Assembly (NCBI GenBank): GCA_930367205.1 | Contig: OV884012.1 | Coordinates: 58,239,239 to 58,303,238, forward strand | Direction of reading: 5' to 3' | Length of the DNA: 64,000 nucleotides | DNA from: Acanthosoma haemorrhoidale | Lineage: Eukaryota; Arthropoda; Insecta; Hemiptera; Acanthosomatidae | Shown: positions 19,310 to 30,541 of the stretch, piece after piece | Layout: the number at the start of each line of letters is the position of its first letter | How positions within the stretch are numbered: the stretch's first letter is position 1 | Position numbers and translations under genes: made by a program | The notes under the pieces: generated by a model | The model's database searches: none | Seen by the model: the letters and a program-made list of their open reading frames with translations, nothing else | What the model was told of the DNA's origin: nothing

Positions 19310-21177
19310 ATGGAGAGGACTGTATGTGTGGCACTGGTGTTTGGCCTTGGCATAGGTCTAGGTTCTGTCTCCAAGCACGGAAGCATTGGATCTCAGACCA
19401 AGAGCACGCAAGGTAACTTTTAGTTACTGTAGAATCACATAATTTTGGTTTTCGTCAGAACTTATAAATTAAATGATATGTTTTAATTACTGAAATGATA
19501 TGTATGATGATAAAATGAAGAAGAAAAAAAATCGTTTTATTATCAAAGAAATTGTCGCTTATGAGCTTTCTGTCCCCAATTTTTCAAAGCATCAGAAATA
19601 AATTTCAAAGATAGAAGGATAAAACAAATAGATCTGCATATTTCTTATATATTTTGTATTAATTAGATATTTTAATAATATGTTTCGTTATTCCTCTTCA
19701 TGTTGTCGTATTTTTACTAAAATATTGTAACAATAGAAAAAAAATTAAAACCTAATGTTAACAAAAATAAAGTAACAGACAGCAAATAAATAGTAAGTAA
19801 TTAAATAAACATGTTATTAATACATGTAATTATTTAATGATGTATCAATTAATAATTAATACACATTTAAATTCAAAATTATGCTACAAAAAAGAGTAAA
19901 GTAGTATACGTGTTGCTCTTTTACGAGTTTATCCCTTCGGTAAGTTTGTTATAATTACTATTTATTGAATTAAATGATTCTTTAATAACGTTGTATTAAG
20001 AAACCAATTTTCTTGTTGTTATATAAGCTTTTGTAATATTGGAAAATGAAAGTCAGCTAATATTTCCGATATTCTTGTATAACATGGGTATCTATTTATA
20101 ATCCTCATGCACAGATTCTGAATTATTTCAAGTTTTTTTTTTGACAGATGGAAAGAACTCCATATTTGAGAGGTACATGTCAGATTAGAACGGATTATGA
20201 TTTTGTATAGGATTATCTTATTTTTGAATTTTTTATTCTTTGTTAAAATAATGATCATTTTATAAGCGAGTTTTTTAACCTTATTTATTTTATTTTTATG
20301 TAAATATTAATCTTTTATCCAGTTTGACAGATGTGGACTATGCGTTTATTTGTTAACAAAGTTGTGATAATTATTACTTTGCTTTTGAGTTTGTTAACAA
20401 TAATATCATATATTAGGTAATAATCAAGTAACTACCATTAACCATCAAGCAAACGTAGTAACACATTATTTTATATTTAGATTGGACAAGTTGGTTTCGG
20501 AATAATGTGTGATCTCATCATCCATAACTGGAGTGAACTAATTCTGGTTTCGTTTTCTTGCTAAGTTGGTACCTAATAATATATTATTATACACACACAC
20601 ACACACACATATATATTGTTAATTATATAAAGGTCGAAGTGTATGTTCCGATTTGGCACTCCCCCTCCCCCCCTCCTTGATTACATGATTACAGTGATAA
20701 AAAATTGAGAATGAATGCATCAATGGTAAGAGCTCTCTCTACACCTGTCGGTTGATGGTGAGAAACTGTAAAATGTCATGAAGTAACAAATGGAGTTTTT
20801 AAGCATTTGATGCGAGTTTCCATTATCTTAAGGCTTCTTCTTGAAGGGTGTCCATTTTCTTCTTATATTTCGTCCTTCGTTGCGGAAGACTTCTTCAGAG
20901 GCCACTCTCTTCGGTGAGATAGTCCCTGAAGAAGTCGCAACGGGGAATGAAATATAAGAAGAAAATGGCCACCCCTCAAGAAGAAGCCATAAGAAAACAT
21001 CAGATAACTAATAGACTAGGGAATAGAGTTTCCGACCTCCTCGCCTCCGTGCGCGCGCCGTGGTGAAAGAAATGATTTTTTTTTTTCATTTACACAGGTG
21101 GGGACAGCAATTACCCATCACCCCAGCCTCTAATAGTTGTTAAACGAGAGACCAATTCAGTAATTGGTACATTTTAG
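19310..21177 (+). CDS. Candidate two-exon secreted small protein (exons 19310-19412 and 21098-21177)
   Basis: Exon 1 starts at ATG 19310 and encodes MERTVCVALVFGLGIGLGSV, a good signal peptide (short charged N-region, hydrophobic core, small residues near a likely cleavage point), then SKHGSIGSQTKSTQ. It ends at CAAG|GTAACT with an unpaired first codon base. Without splicing a TAG follows within 11 bases of the boundary. The acceptor at 21097 follows T11 and CATTTACACAG. Exon 2 restores the phase (G plus GT = Gly) and reads GGDSNYPSPQPLIVVKRETN, then SVIGTF and TAG at 21175. The predicted product is 60 residues; ATG 19295 would add five, and an in-frame stop lies upstream of it. Two readings are possible: a small secreted peptide with a KR dibasic site, or the N-terminal exons of a longer protein if GTACAT at 21167 is a donor. 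The VKRETNSV segment loosely recalls the region before the Rebers-Riddiford domain of RR-1 cuticle proteins. No family is proven. No AATAAA lies close downstream. Confidence 0.5.
19990..20262 (-). mobile_element. LINE ORF2 C-terminal relic in the intron
   Basis: The minus strand reads KNKIILYKIIIRSNLTCTSQ, then IWSSFHLSKKKLEIIQNLCM and RIINRYPCYTRISEI. This is the segment that follows the RT core in Jockey-type LINEs (family pattern: K..LYK..IRP.L.Y...IW, then I..IQN..LR.I...P). It lies wholly inside the intron of the candidate gene at 19310-21177, antisense to it. No RT catalytic motif is present. Confidence 0.7.
20591..20609 (+). repeat. (AC)n microsatellite
   Basis: A pure AC run of about nine and a half repeats, continuing into a TATATAT tract. 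Located in the intron of the candidate secreted-protein gene. Confidence 0.95.
20827..20993. repeat. Long imperfect inverted repeat (hairpin), arms of about 70 bp
   Basis: The left arm 20827-20898 and right arm 20926-20993 are reverse complements with about 90 percent identity by eye. They pair GGCTTCTTCTTGA with TCAAGAAGAAGCC, CCATTTTCTTCTTATATTTC with its complement, and GACTTCTTCAG with CTGAAGAAGTC, around a loop of 27 bases. One arm has a small insertion (GGAA). It sits about 100 bases before the acceptor of exon 2. It could be a foldback or MITE-type element or a source of a hairpin RNA. No transposon family was recognised. Confidence 0.9.
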
Positions 21178-22199
21178 TTTACTTACAGATTCACAAAACT
21201 CCTTCCTAACTGATTGGGAATCATGATGGCGTATAGTACAAGCTCAAGTTAGAGGATATTTTTATCGACATTACTCGATGTTCATTAGAAAATATAAAAG
21301 TTTCTAGAACCAAAGTGGCCAAAGCTGGATGATTCATTAATAACAATCAGGTTCTTTAACACTTTGGAAAATTTCTTGCGCCCTAATGTAAAGAGACTAG
21401 TTATCAAGCAACGTTTTCTATTATATATCTTACACCTTTCACTAGCCATGAAGAAAAGAATGATAAGATGAAAGATTTTGCCAAAAGATTAAATGTTAAA
21501 ACGTCAGCAGATTATGTCCGATTACGACAATATTAAAAATCTAAATAACCCATTATTAAACGCTTTACAGCCTCATCTAAGACTCAGTTCACGGAATTAA
21601 AAAAATAACCTCATATGTTGTCAGTATAATTGCAATGATCCAATAACCTACTAATCCATGAGATTTTTCTAACCCCTTCTTGATTATTTCTTTCCTTTTT
21701 ACCTGAATTTACTTACCTTGCACATATCACAAAGTTTTTTTCATTCTTATAAAAAAAAACTTGTTTATCTATATAATTACAATAATTGAAAGTAAAGATG
21801 GTTTTGAAAAAAAAAATTATAATTGATGTGGTTATATTTTAATTAAATAATCAGAAATTAAACACCTTCTGTGCCTACCTCGTTCTCAAGAGTTCAAGCT
21901 GTGTCACTCATTTTATTAATCACTACACAATTTGTTAAACTTATTATGTAAATATTAAATGTGTTAAATTTTCAATAGCAATTTAAAATATTCCACTACA
22001 TTTAGATTGATTTGCTATTAAAGATACTAGATATCTTGGACCTGCATCCAAATTATAGGGTAATTTAATGGAAATTCTTAAAGGAATTATGAATTGTATA
22101 TCTAATTAACATCCCGGTAGCGCATAAATACAAAGGGACCTTTTGAACCCTGTTATCATTATTGGGATCGCGAGCTTTAAGGCCACACATAAGTGCTTT

Positions 22200-22500
22200 A
22201 CAGTTAAACTAATTCTTTATCTGTGCGATCGCAGAGGACGCCGTGGTTGCGAAACTAAAGCTTCTGACCCACCCCGTTGTATAGGGGACGCCGGACCCAA
22301 TTATTCTCGTTTGGAATTCCTGATTCCAAATCGAGGACAAACGTTAAACCGAATTCAAAAAAGTTAAAGAAACGTGTTAAACATAACAGTTTACATCGTA
22401 AAACTCGTTTGAACAGTTATAACAAAAGCGGGACTGAGTGCAAAACCGTTATTCATTTCATACCCATTATATCTACGGGTTTAGTTTAGAAGAAGGATAA
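22200..22500. other. Mixed GC-richer patch, unassigned
   Basis: Contains GCGATCGCAGAGGACGCCGT near 22226. Two overlapping open frames (22143-22367 and 22277-22489) are short and unlike known families. They may be decayed LINE sequence adjoining the fragment downstream, but I cannot show it. Confidence 0.25.
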
Positions 22501-22559
22501 AGTTAACAGCCAAATCAGTACCTAAGCCTGGCAAGTTGAGATATTTTTCTTATTTTCTA

Positions 22560-23990
22560 TCTCCCTTTGCGTACCCAACTATCTCGGCCCTTTGTGAGAA
22601 TCTCCTGGATGGTTTCCTGCTTTTTATTTCAAGGTCGGCAATATTACCCAGGTAGGTTTTCCTAGCTCGCCCTCCAAGACTGGTTCCAATGAGCGGTCGA
22701 TTCTACAAACTTACCCAAGCAACTATAGCTGTCCCGGTTTCTTGACTTCGTTCAGGACAACAACGTTTTTATTTCCCCCATAGCTCTATTCCGTATGTCC
22801 TGTTTGGCTGAGGTATAACTTTGTAGATTAGTAATTTATTTTCGATTGAGAGATGGGAGTAATTTGTACAGTTGTCCAAAGCGTCTGTTTAGTTCTTTTT
22901 AGCCTCATATAGGTTCCAGGTCAGCCGTTTGTCGAGATGGAAGCCTAAGTACCGTACTATCTCTGATACAGGGAGAGGAATGGAATTAAAATAAGCTAGT
23001 GTACAAGACTTGCGACAGAGGGTGAAGGTAATGTGGGAACATTTTGCTTCATTAACTTTGATCCGCCAGTGGTTGCACTAAAGCTCGATCTCATCAAGGT
23101 GTTTTTGAAGGTTATGGGATGCTATGTCGGGATCTTCAGTGTCATCTGCAAATGTGGCCAAGAAGGTATTGGTGGTGGAGGGTACATCAGTGGGGTATAG
23201 ATTATAGAGGATAGGGCCCAGGACACTGCCCTGGGGAACTGCTGATTTTATGGGATAGTAGTTAAAATATTCTAAGCCACAGCGGACTTGGAAGAAGCGG
23301 CTTGAAAGGTAGGACTGTAGGATTAGGGAAAGGATATGTGGTAAATATCTTTTAAGCTTGTAAAGCAAACCTGCGTGCCAAATCCTGTCTAAAGCTTGAG
23401 GTATGTCAAGAAAGGCAGCAGTGCAGTATTGTTTGGATTCAATGGCTGAGGATATGTGATCAGCAACGCGAAGGCCTTGTCAGTTGAATGTCGTAGACGG
23501 AAACAGTTTTTGGATTCAACAATTGGAAGCAGACGTTTTAATAGGAGTTTTTCAAATATTTTTGAGAGGATAGGGACTAGGCTAATTGGACGTAAAGATA
23601 AGGGATTATTGCGTGGTTGACCGGGTTTGGCAAATAGGACAATAATGGAATGTTTCCAGAGGAGAGGAATGTGCGTAGTTTGGATAATGGAATTATAAAT
23701 GTAGGTTAGGAAGATTATGGCTTTAGGAGGGAGTTGATTGAGAATTTAAGGAGTAAGGAGATCATATCCAGGGGATTTTCGATAAGGTAAGTTTTTCAGA
23801 AGGTATTTGACCTCAAAGGGGCTAACGGCTTTTGGTGGAAGTGAGAGAAGTATAGGTGAAGTGAGGAAATCTTCAACAGTTGTGCCATGAGTATGGTTTT
23901 GATGAGAAAGGTGAGGTGTGAAAGTATGGGAAACATGCAGGGCGAATTCTTCCTACCTATCCCCATCCGAAGCCGCTCATGACCCATCAT
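22560..23990 (-). mobile_element. Jockey-like LINE fragment, RT domain (family B)
   Basis: A minus-strand ORF2 segment of a non-LTR retrotransposon, upstream to downstream from 23990 to 22560. The N-terminal RT region near 23790-23540 reads as PKILNQLPPKAIIF-like and RPISLVPILSKIFEKLLLKR pieces. VPQGSVLGPILY lies near 23220, the catalytic FADDT is at 23138-23152, HNLQKHLDE at about 23090-23110, and a later FHLDKRLTWN segment near 22930 is followed by LSIENKLLIYKV near 22840. The RT core (23078-23368) is open for 96 residues, but stops and shifts occur elsewhere. It is the longer relative of the fragment at 10125-10675. Neither a 5' UTR nor a poly-A end was seen, so both ends are truncated. 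It lies tail to tail with the plus-strand LINE that starts at 24154. Confidence 0.85.
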
Positions 23991-24153
23991 CGCGACGGAG
24001 TTAGTGTGAAGCAGGATGATATTTTAGTTTTTTTTTTTAGTTACATTCCACAGTTAGTTATCCCTGGCAGACAGAGAGGAGAGGTGTAAATTAAAAGAAT
24101 CTGAACGGAAGGTTGCAGCTATATAATAGAAGCACCTATGAGCAATAGATTAT

Positions 24154-25380
24154 CTGTAGATCATCGTGCACTCCTGCGACGCCTGAACGAGCACGATTTT
24201 CCTAAGCAACTCCAGAACATCATGACTTCCTATCTAGCAGGCAGAACCTTTTCTGTGCGAATAGGAGCCATATCAGCCACCAGAAGAGATTTCGTTGTCC
24301 GTGTTCCCCAAGGGTCGGTGCTGGGACCCCTACTCTTCAACATCTACACCGCGCACATAGTAGGAGCTTCATACTCCAATCGTGAGGTAGCGGCATATGC
24401 GGACGACATAGGGGTCTACAGCACCAGCCTCAACCCAGCGAAAGCTCTAAAGACTGCAGAGGGCGCCAGTCAGCTAATCACCGACAGGCTAAGAGCTGTC
24501 CACACTCAGGTGAACCCGGCTAAAACTCAAGGGATCGTCTTCTCCTTCCAGCATGGATAACGGAAGCGTCCACCCAGCTTCACCATAGACGGGACCGAAT
24601 GCAAACTTTCCAACAGCATATGCTACCTAGGCATCAACCTAGGCAGACACATGACGTTCTACACACACCTGCAGAAGAAGTTAAAAGAGTAGGTAGGACT
24701 TACTACTCTCTCCAGCATCTCATCACAAGCCCGGCTATATCCCTTTGGCTGAAACTGTTAATATATAAGAGCGTCCTGAGGCCAGCTCTACTGTTTGGGA
24801 CACCACTCTTCCGATTCCTACACACCAGCACAATAACTCGACTCCACAGCTTCCAGAACAAAATCCTGCGCATGGCACTATGGCATACCCCTTTTTGTGA
24901 TATGAAGGCTCTCGACATCCACGAAAAGTTCGAGGTCCCCACCATCACCGCAGCCATCCAAAGAAGACACATCAAGTTCTTTGACTCGATGAAACATAGC
25001 CAAAACCCTCTATTCCGAGACATGACACCCACACCGCTACCGGCAAGATGGCAACTCTATAGATCTGGGAAAGCAGACCAAATAGTGGACATCACGGCGC
25101 TTGGCCCACCAACAACAAGCCCCTAACGGGCACCCATTACTACTATCCAACTAATTAAGACTGCACTACATGCCTAGAGAGACTCTAGGCCCAGCCACCA
25201 GTGGACTCTCACCACTGTACCGCAACATTCAACCTCTACCGAGGCTTCCCACTCTCCTTAATACCCTCACACCACCTTCAAGCAGGTACTCCTAGTACAT
25301 TGATCCGCTCAACCCAAATATTCCTTTATTTTTCCCTCATCCTTAATCTTATAATTAGAGAGCTAAAAAAAAAAAAAAAA
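24154..25380 (+). mobile_element. 5'-truncated Jockey-like LINE with poly-A tail
   Basis: Begins inside the RT domain (VDHRALLRRLNEHDFPKQL) and continues with RVPQGSVLGPLLFN near 24300, the catalytic YADD at 24396-24407 and VNPAKTQGIVFSF near 24510. A frameshift at about 24560-24599 moves the frame; it then reads CYLGINLGRHMTFYTHLQKK, LKLLIYKSVLRPALLFGTPL and a C-terminus to a stop at 25124-25126. The 3' UTR spans 25127-25364 and a 16-A tail 25365-25380. AGCAATAGATTAT at 24141-24153 and AGCAATGGCTTAT at 25380-25392 agree at 11 of 13 positions and are probably an eroded target-site duplication, fixing the 5' truncation at about 24154. It is inactive because the RT is incomplete and shifted. 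Confidence 0.9.
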
Positions 25381-25392
25381 GCAATGGCTTAT

Positions 25393-28060
25393 ACAATGAA
25401 TTGTACAATAAGAAAGTGCAACTAAGATTAACAATATCACATTTTGTATCCTTCCGAACAAAAGTTTCTAACGTTTTACTGTGGTTGAGACCCAAAGTAA
25501 ACTAGGGCTCAATGATTTCAGAGACAAATTTATACATTTTGAAAACTGAATAAATATCGACAGTAGCTTCTAAAATTATTTTAGAGATGAAAGTGACTAA
25601 TTTGATAACAAGAGTCATAAAACACTGATAAAAATATTAATTTCGATCCAGTTATATCTTAACACAGAAATTTTAAATAAGAAATAAAGACTATTTCTGT
25701 TATTTTCTATGTTAAACTCATGGTCATCAGAAAAAAAAACTAATGGTGGACTGTGCAAAACAGGCCACTATTGTTCAACTGTATGCAAATTTGGTCGGCA
25801 GTTTGTTGACTTCCTTTTGCCATGGATATATACGAAACGTAGTCTCAAGTCCAACGCAGCGGTGTGCCTTTATTGCTGTGTAGTGAGTCACTTTATTTAT
25901 TTTTTTACAGTCCATAATGGCAATACAAACGGCTTATTGTGTTGGTATATATATACCTGAAATATTAGAGTCAACTCCAAAAAAATCTGTTTTTTTAATT
26001 TTTTTTTGGCTTCTTTTTTATTCTGTTCCAGGTTGTTGATGAATAGAAGTTCCAGGCCAATGGGAACACTTTTACGATGGCTATTGACCTTCAAACAGAA
26101 CGAGATGCTAGCAGACGTCCTTTTTTTTTTTTTTCTAAGCATTTCCTTTTAGGGTTATAAGCCGGACTTAACTATTTTGCGCCAACATCTTATTCATCGT
26201 CAGGAAACAAAATCATTTTTCATCTATGTATAAAAATCTTTACACCATGAAACAGTTGTAGTTACACCACATGAGAGCCCCAGATCTGATGAATATAGAA
26301 AAAATAAAAGCTTCATAAACAGCAGAAAGTTGATAGTAAATAGTATTGCTAGAAAATGTGTATACAGAAGTTAACAATTGTTTTTTAGGGGGATATGGAT
26401 TTAGATATTTTGCAATTAGGATATCTGCATTTTGAAGCGTGAAAATTAATATATTAAACGTAAGTGTGTATTTCTAAGAATTATTTATGAGTTGGCCTAA
26501 CCGTTAAAATGTTTATGTTTTACATTCTAAAACAAAGTCGAGGTTATTATTATGCTTACACCTCAGTATCACACCTTTTATTGTATAGCCCTTTTATTCA
26601 GGGCTCTCCTCGGGATCTTAGTTGGGGGTCTGGTCTTGGTCCGTTCAGTTAGCTCTCGCCTGGAAATATAGGATGTAGGAAAAATAAAGGAAATTATTTG
26701 GGATGATGGGTGCCTTTCACTAAGATGAGTCCTATTTGAAGGAAGTATGGGAAGGATATGGGGTGTGGGATGCCTAAAAGAGGCGGGTGGATTCGGGAAG
26801 GTAGTGAGAGTCTACCTATGGTGGACCCTAGGGGTACTAGGCATTGGTTTGAAGTCGGCCAGGTCATACCTGGCCCCGGCCCCTGTAGGGGGCTGCACTG
26901 AGTCGGCCTATCGGCCGGGGAATCGTCCTACCCTGAGCAGGTTCAGTTTCTTATGGGAAAATGAATAAAGAAGTAACCAATCCTGTTTTGAAAACGGGAA
27001 TAGAGGTTCAGGAATTAGCCCTAGTCCCAACCACACCACCTACACAGTGCCCACCAACCAACTACGGCAACAACGTCGGTTTCTAGTAGAATACATTAGT
27101 ATATTATAAAAAATTATATATTTACATAAAAAACTGACGGACTTGAAGTCAGGTTCTGGTGTATTTTTGATTCAATTGCTACTTCTGAAAAAATCACCAC
27201 TTTATAGAGTGGTATAAAATAATTGCGATGCTGTTTTTTTTTTTGTTTTTTTCTGATCCCATTGTAAGATTCAGCTCTCTATGAATAAATTTATAAACAT
27301 AAACGTACATTATTACTGCCGGTGTTACATTGAACCGTTTGTAGTCAGTAATATGAGTAATATTTTACTTGCAAATCGTTCTAATGTTTTGAATAATGGA
27401 TAAGAATTTAGAATATGAGTTCCAAAACTATATATCTCTGTAATAGGTGTTGTGTGCTTAAGACTATACAGCAATATTTCCTCCTCTTTGCCCTTGAATC
27501 AGTAAATATTTACGTCCCGGCAGACAAATAGCCCTTCCTCCACCACCTCACAAACTGCCAAAGGGGTCGCGATATTTCAACCCGATGACATCTTTACTGT
27601 TGGTCATAAATAGCCAATAGATACATGCACAATATTTATAACGGCCGGGCCAGAGGCCTACAAATGAAGCACACGGGTCTCGGATCTGATTACCATCGTC
27701 TCCGCGGGACATTATTGCTCATCATACACAGAACACAATTAACACAAATCCATCTATTACATATATTATGTATGGTCAAAAGAGAGTACCTTCCATTTCC
27801 AAATGAGATCTTTCCAAAACTCATAAAATAAAATTTAGAAAACAACTACTTTTGCACTGTAGATTCCCCTTCACCTGAAAAACGCAGGACTTTTGCATGG
27901 ACTGAAACGAATAAAATGACTATATGTGATCAACTTTTAAGGAAGGAAAAAAATCAATTTTATTTGTCTATTATACCTTTATTATTTATATGTTTATGAG
28001 ACCTGTAGTGCTACCCAAAAGCCCCGAATAACGGTTGCCGAGAAGCCAAGGACAGCGACC
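25393..28060. other. Intergenic; possible LINE 5' region near 26.6-27.1 kb
   Basis: AT-rich apart from 26560-27080, which is GC-richer (GGTCATACCTGGCCCCGGCC near 26862) and followed by ATGAATAAAGAAGTAACCAA at 26962. A short frame from this ATG (MNKEVTNPVLKTGIEVQELA) runs about 40 codons to a stop. Layout and wording resemble the 5' UTR and ORF1 start of a non-LTR element, and a similar ATGAACAAGAAAGTC start follows a GC-rich stretch near 35637. I could not confirm this. A patch at 27500-27740 is also GC-richer. Confidence 0.3.
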
Positions 28061-28114
28061 TATGCACTATGCACTATGCACTATACACTATACACTATGC
28101 ACTATGCACTATGC
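28061..28114 (+). repeat. 7-bp tandem repeat (TATGCAC)n
   Basis: Seven full units and a partial eighth. Units 1-3 and 6-7 are TATGCAC; units 4-5 are TATACAC. The mirror-like order of variants suggests slippage after a point change. It is not the arthropod telomere repeat (TTAGG). Confidence 0.97.
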
Positions 28115-28309
28115 CGGGTTCACTTTGGTTGAATTCTCATTCTTTGGGATTCTTCTGAATTGGCAAAGGCTTCAGAATGAAAAGAGGAGATGCCAAATGC
28201 CTCTCCTCCTAACTAAGAGGACATTTGACAAAAATAAACTCAGATTACGGGTGGGGGGAGGGGTTCATTACTATTAATTATTAATCATTAAGTAGGCCTC
28301 GGTAAGTTA

Positions 28310-28372
28310 GACCAAAAGACGAGCCAACACTACTTCCTCTATTCTGTGGAACCGGTAGGATGTCGAATTTTT
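28310..28372 (-). mobile_element. Tiny LINE C-terminal relic
   Basis: GACGAGCCAACACTACTTCC followed by a diverged tail aligns with GACGAGCCAGCACGACTTCC at about 42715-42735, part of the LINE C-terminal fragment on the minus strand there. At protein level it corresponds to the segment ending VVLAR. Only about 50 bases align, at roughly 70 percent identity, so confidence is limited. Confidence 0.35.
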
Positions 28373-30430
28373 TAAGGTTTTCTTAAAATAAATTTATCTG
28401 TGGTACCAAATAATATGATCTTTTTCATAGCAAAAAAAACTTTTAAATATTCAAATTATTATGGAAATGATAAACTCAATCAGCGAAAAATGAGAGCACC
28501 CATTCTTAAGTCGACATCGTCATCAGTTCTCCAGAACTAAAAAGGAATTGGAAAATTAACAAGATTTGGAGTTATTTTTTGTAAAGGGAATTCCAACCAT
28601 CCCTCCCAGGAGTTGGAAAGAAGTAGTTTTATTGTAAATGATCATAGAAAAAAAGAGAGCAATCGCAAATGAAGGGCTTGAATTAATTCTAAAATGAATA
28701 TTTGAAAAATTATCATGGGTTGGATGAGGAATTACTTTAACAGTAACAAAAGCTAACAAACAACAAAAGCTAGTATTTTTAAGCAAAAGGATAAGCAAAG
28801 CTTGTATACGCGCAACCAACACAGTTGTATCTATATCATGTGATAAAAACTGAAATACTTAAACAAGTGACAACTGTTGTCGAGGATTCATCTGTTTTAT
28901 TTTTACCAAAACCAAAAATTTGGTGATCTGCCTCTTCGATAAGCTAAAGAATGTTTTTTTTTTTTTAACAATCTGGAAATATATTAATAGAATTATTAAC
29001 TATGGGTAAGACAGCTTATGAATTCTTGCTATTGAAGTAATTATATATTGCGGATAACAATAAATAGCCCTTGATTAAATATACTATTATTGTTATTAAA
29101 AACTTAACATTTTGATGTAACCTATGAAGCGAAAACATGTTAAATAATGCCTGTTGTGTTTTCTGAAGTTGACGCCACAAAATTCTTCGAGTAGATTTAT
29201 TCGATAAAACGTTTTGTAGTTTGGTGCCGTAAATAAATAGTAGTGTCAAATAGATTATAACCTCGTGTACAGGAAATACTAGTACGTGTGAGCTCAAGTC
29301 AAGTACCGCCAAACGCTTAATAAATGGTTATTATAAACGTATTTGTTATCCTGATTCCGTCACTAATAAAAAGAACTGAATATTTCAGATTTCTTTCGTT
29401 GTTTTTTTTTTTTAAATAAACAAGAAGGAAAATGATTTAGTGAAGACTGGGTATAACGCCCTGAGGTGTTATGCGAATAACTGATTGCACACCTTTGAAG
29501 GGAATGATATATGGGCGTAGTTTTATAAGTTCCCTTTGACCCATACTGAAAATTAAAAAAAAAGGCATTCATAAAAAAAACTCCAGTCCTATGTTTTTGA
29601 TCTTTAGATTATCAGGCTTTTAATTATTTTAGCCACAAAAACTGACTATTAAATCAATTAAATAAAATTTTATTATTTATTTTACATGTATTGTAAAAAT
29701 ACAATCTAGTATAAAAAAAAATTAATTGTTGGTAAAAAAAAAAATGAAAAGAACATCTTTGATCTAATAAAGAAAACATTTTGAGGTTTCTGAGCCTGAG
29801 ATCAACTGGTAACTAGGATTTAAAGAATTACCCCAGAATGCCCATTTTTCAGGTCTTCGGTGTTTTAAAACACTTATGTCTGTTCTGGTATTGATTACCC
29901 GTTTCGAATCGGAGACATTGAATTTTATATGGAGTTTAAATTTGATGCTGAGCCTCAAAGAAATCCTGCTATCTCAATTAATTCGTAATAAAGAAATAAA
30001 TATTTTTTGTCTTATTGAGTAAGGTAACGAAGACGTTCTGATGAATAATATATAATTTATTAATTATAAATCATTAAACCGTAATTTTATTCGTGTTTTC
30101 AACTTTAACTCAGCTTGCGTTTGCCATAGAGGCAGATGTTTTTCATTGTATTTGTACGTATGATGCCCTGATATTGTTAATAATAAATGTTACCCAGGGA
30201 AAAATAAACAATAATTAATTAAAAATTGAGTAAATTAAAAATAAATGTATTGTATCACAATGAGTGGAGTATAATAAATAAAAATATTGAATTAGTTGAA
30301 TATATTAACAAAAAAAATGTATATCTCACTGACTTAAATAATAGCCTTATCGAGTGACGCAATATCTCGCTTGTTGAATTAAATGTTTTCATCTCTAATA
30401 CAATATTTTTGGCTGTCCAGCCATGTTTAT
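28373..30430. other. AT-rich intergenic, nothing supported
   Basis: Low-complexity DNA with many A and T runs. The minus-strand frames at 28556-28822, 29016-29312 and 29764-29958 have no domains. No promoter-exon arrangement was seen. Confidence 0.5.
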
Positions 30431-30435
30431 GTTAA

Positions 30436-30541
30436 CTAGCCCTGATACCATACATAATACTCTACGGCAAAGGACCCCAGCCTTGTCCCCACGGACACCA
30501 TGGCGCCCAGCGACCGGTTCACGTATGCCCACCCGGCTCTG
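30436..30541. other. GC-rich candidate exon, strand ambiguous
   Basis: About 100 bases of high GC in AT-rich DNA read as protein on both strands. Plus: CACCATGG is a strong start context at 30500 and the frame reads MAPSDRFTYAHPA, reaching GTAAGA at 30541, a reasonable donor; the frame is also open upstream (KDPSLVPTDT). Minus: CGATCTTACAG is a plausible acceptor (exon from 30538) and the frame reads AGWAYVNRSLGAMVSVGTRL, then GSFAVEYYVWYQG and a stop at 30436, with mostly G or C in third positions. I do not recognise either peptide. It could equally be a conserved non-coding island. Confidence 0.25.

Noticed and set aside
20885..20975. CTGAAGA followed downstream by GAAA in the hairpin, resembling a hammerhead ribozyme core
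   Set aside because: No stem II can be drawn between the two elements and no proper stem I/III pairing with a cleavage triplet is seen. The long arms explain the pairing better.
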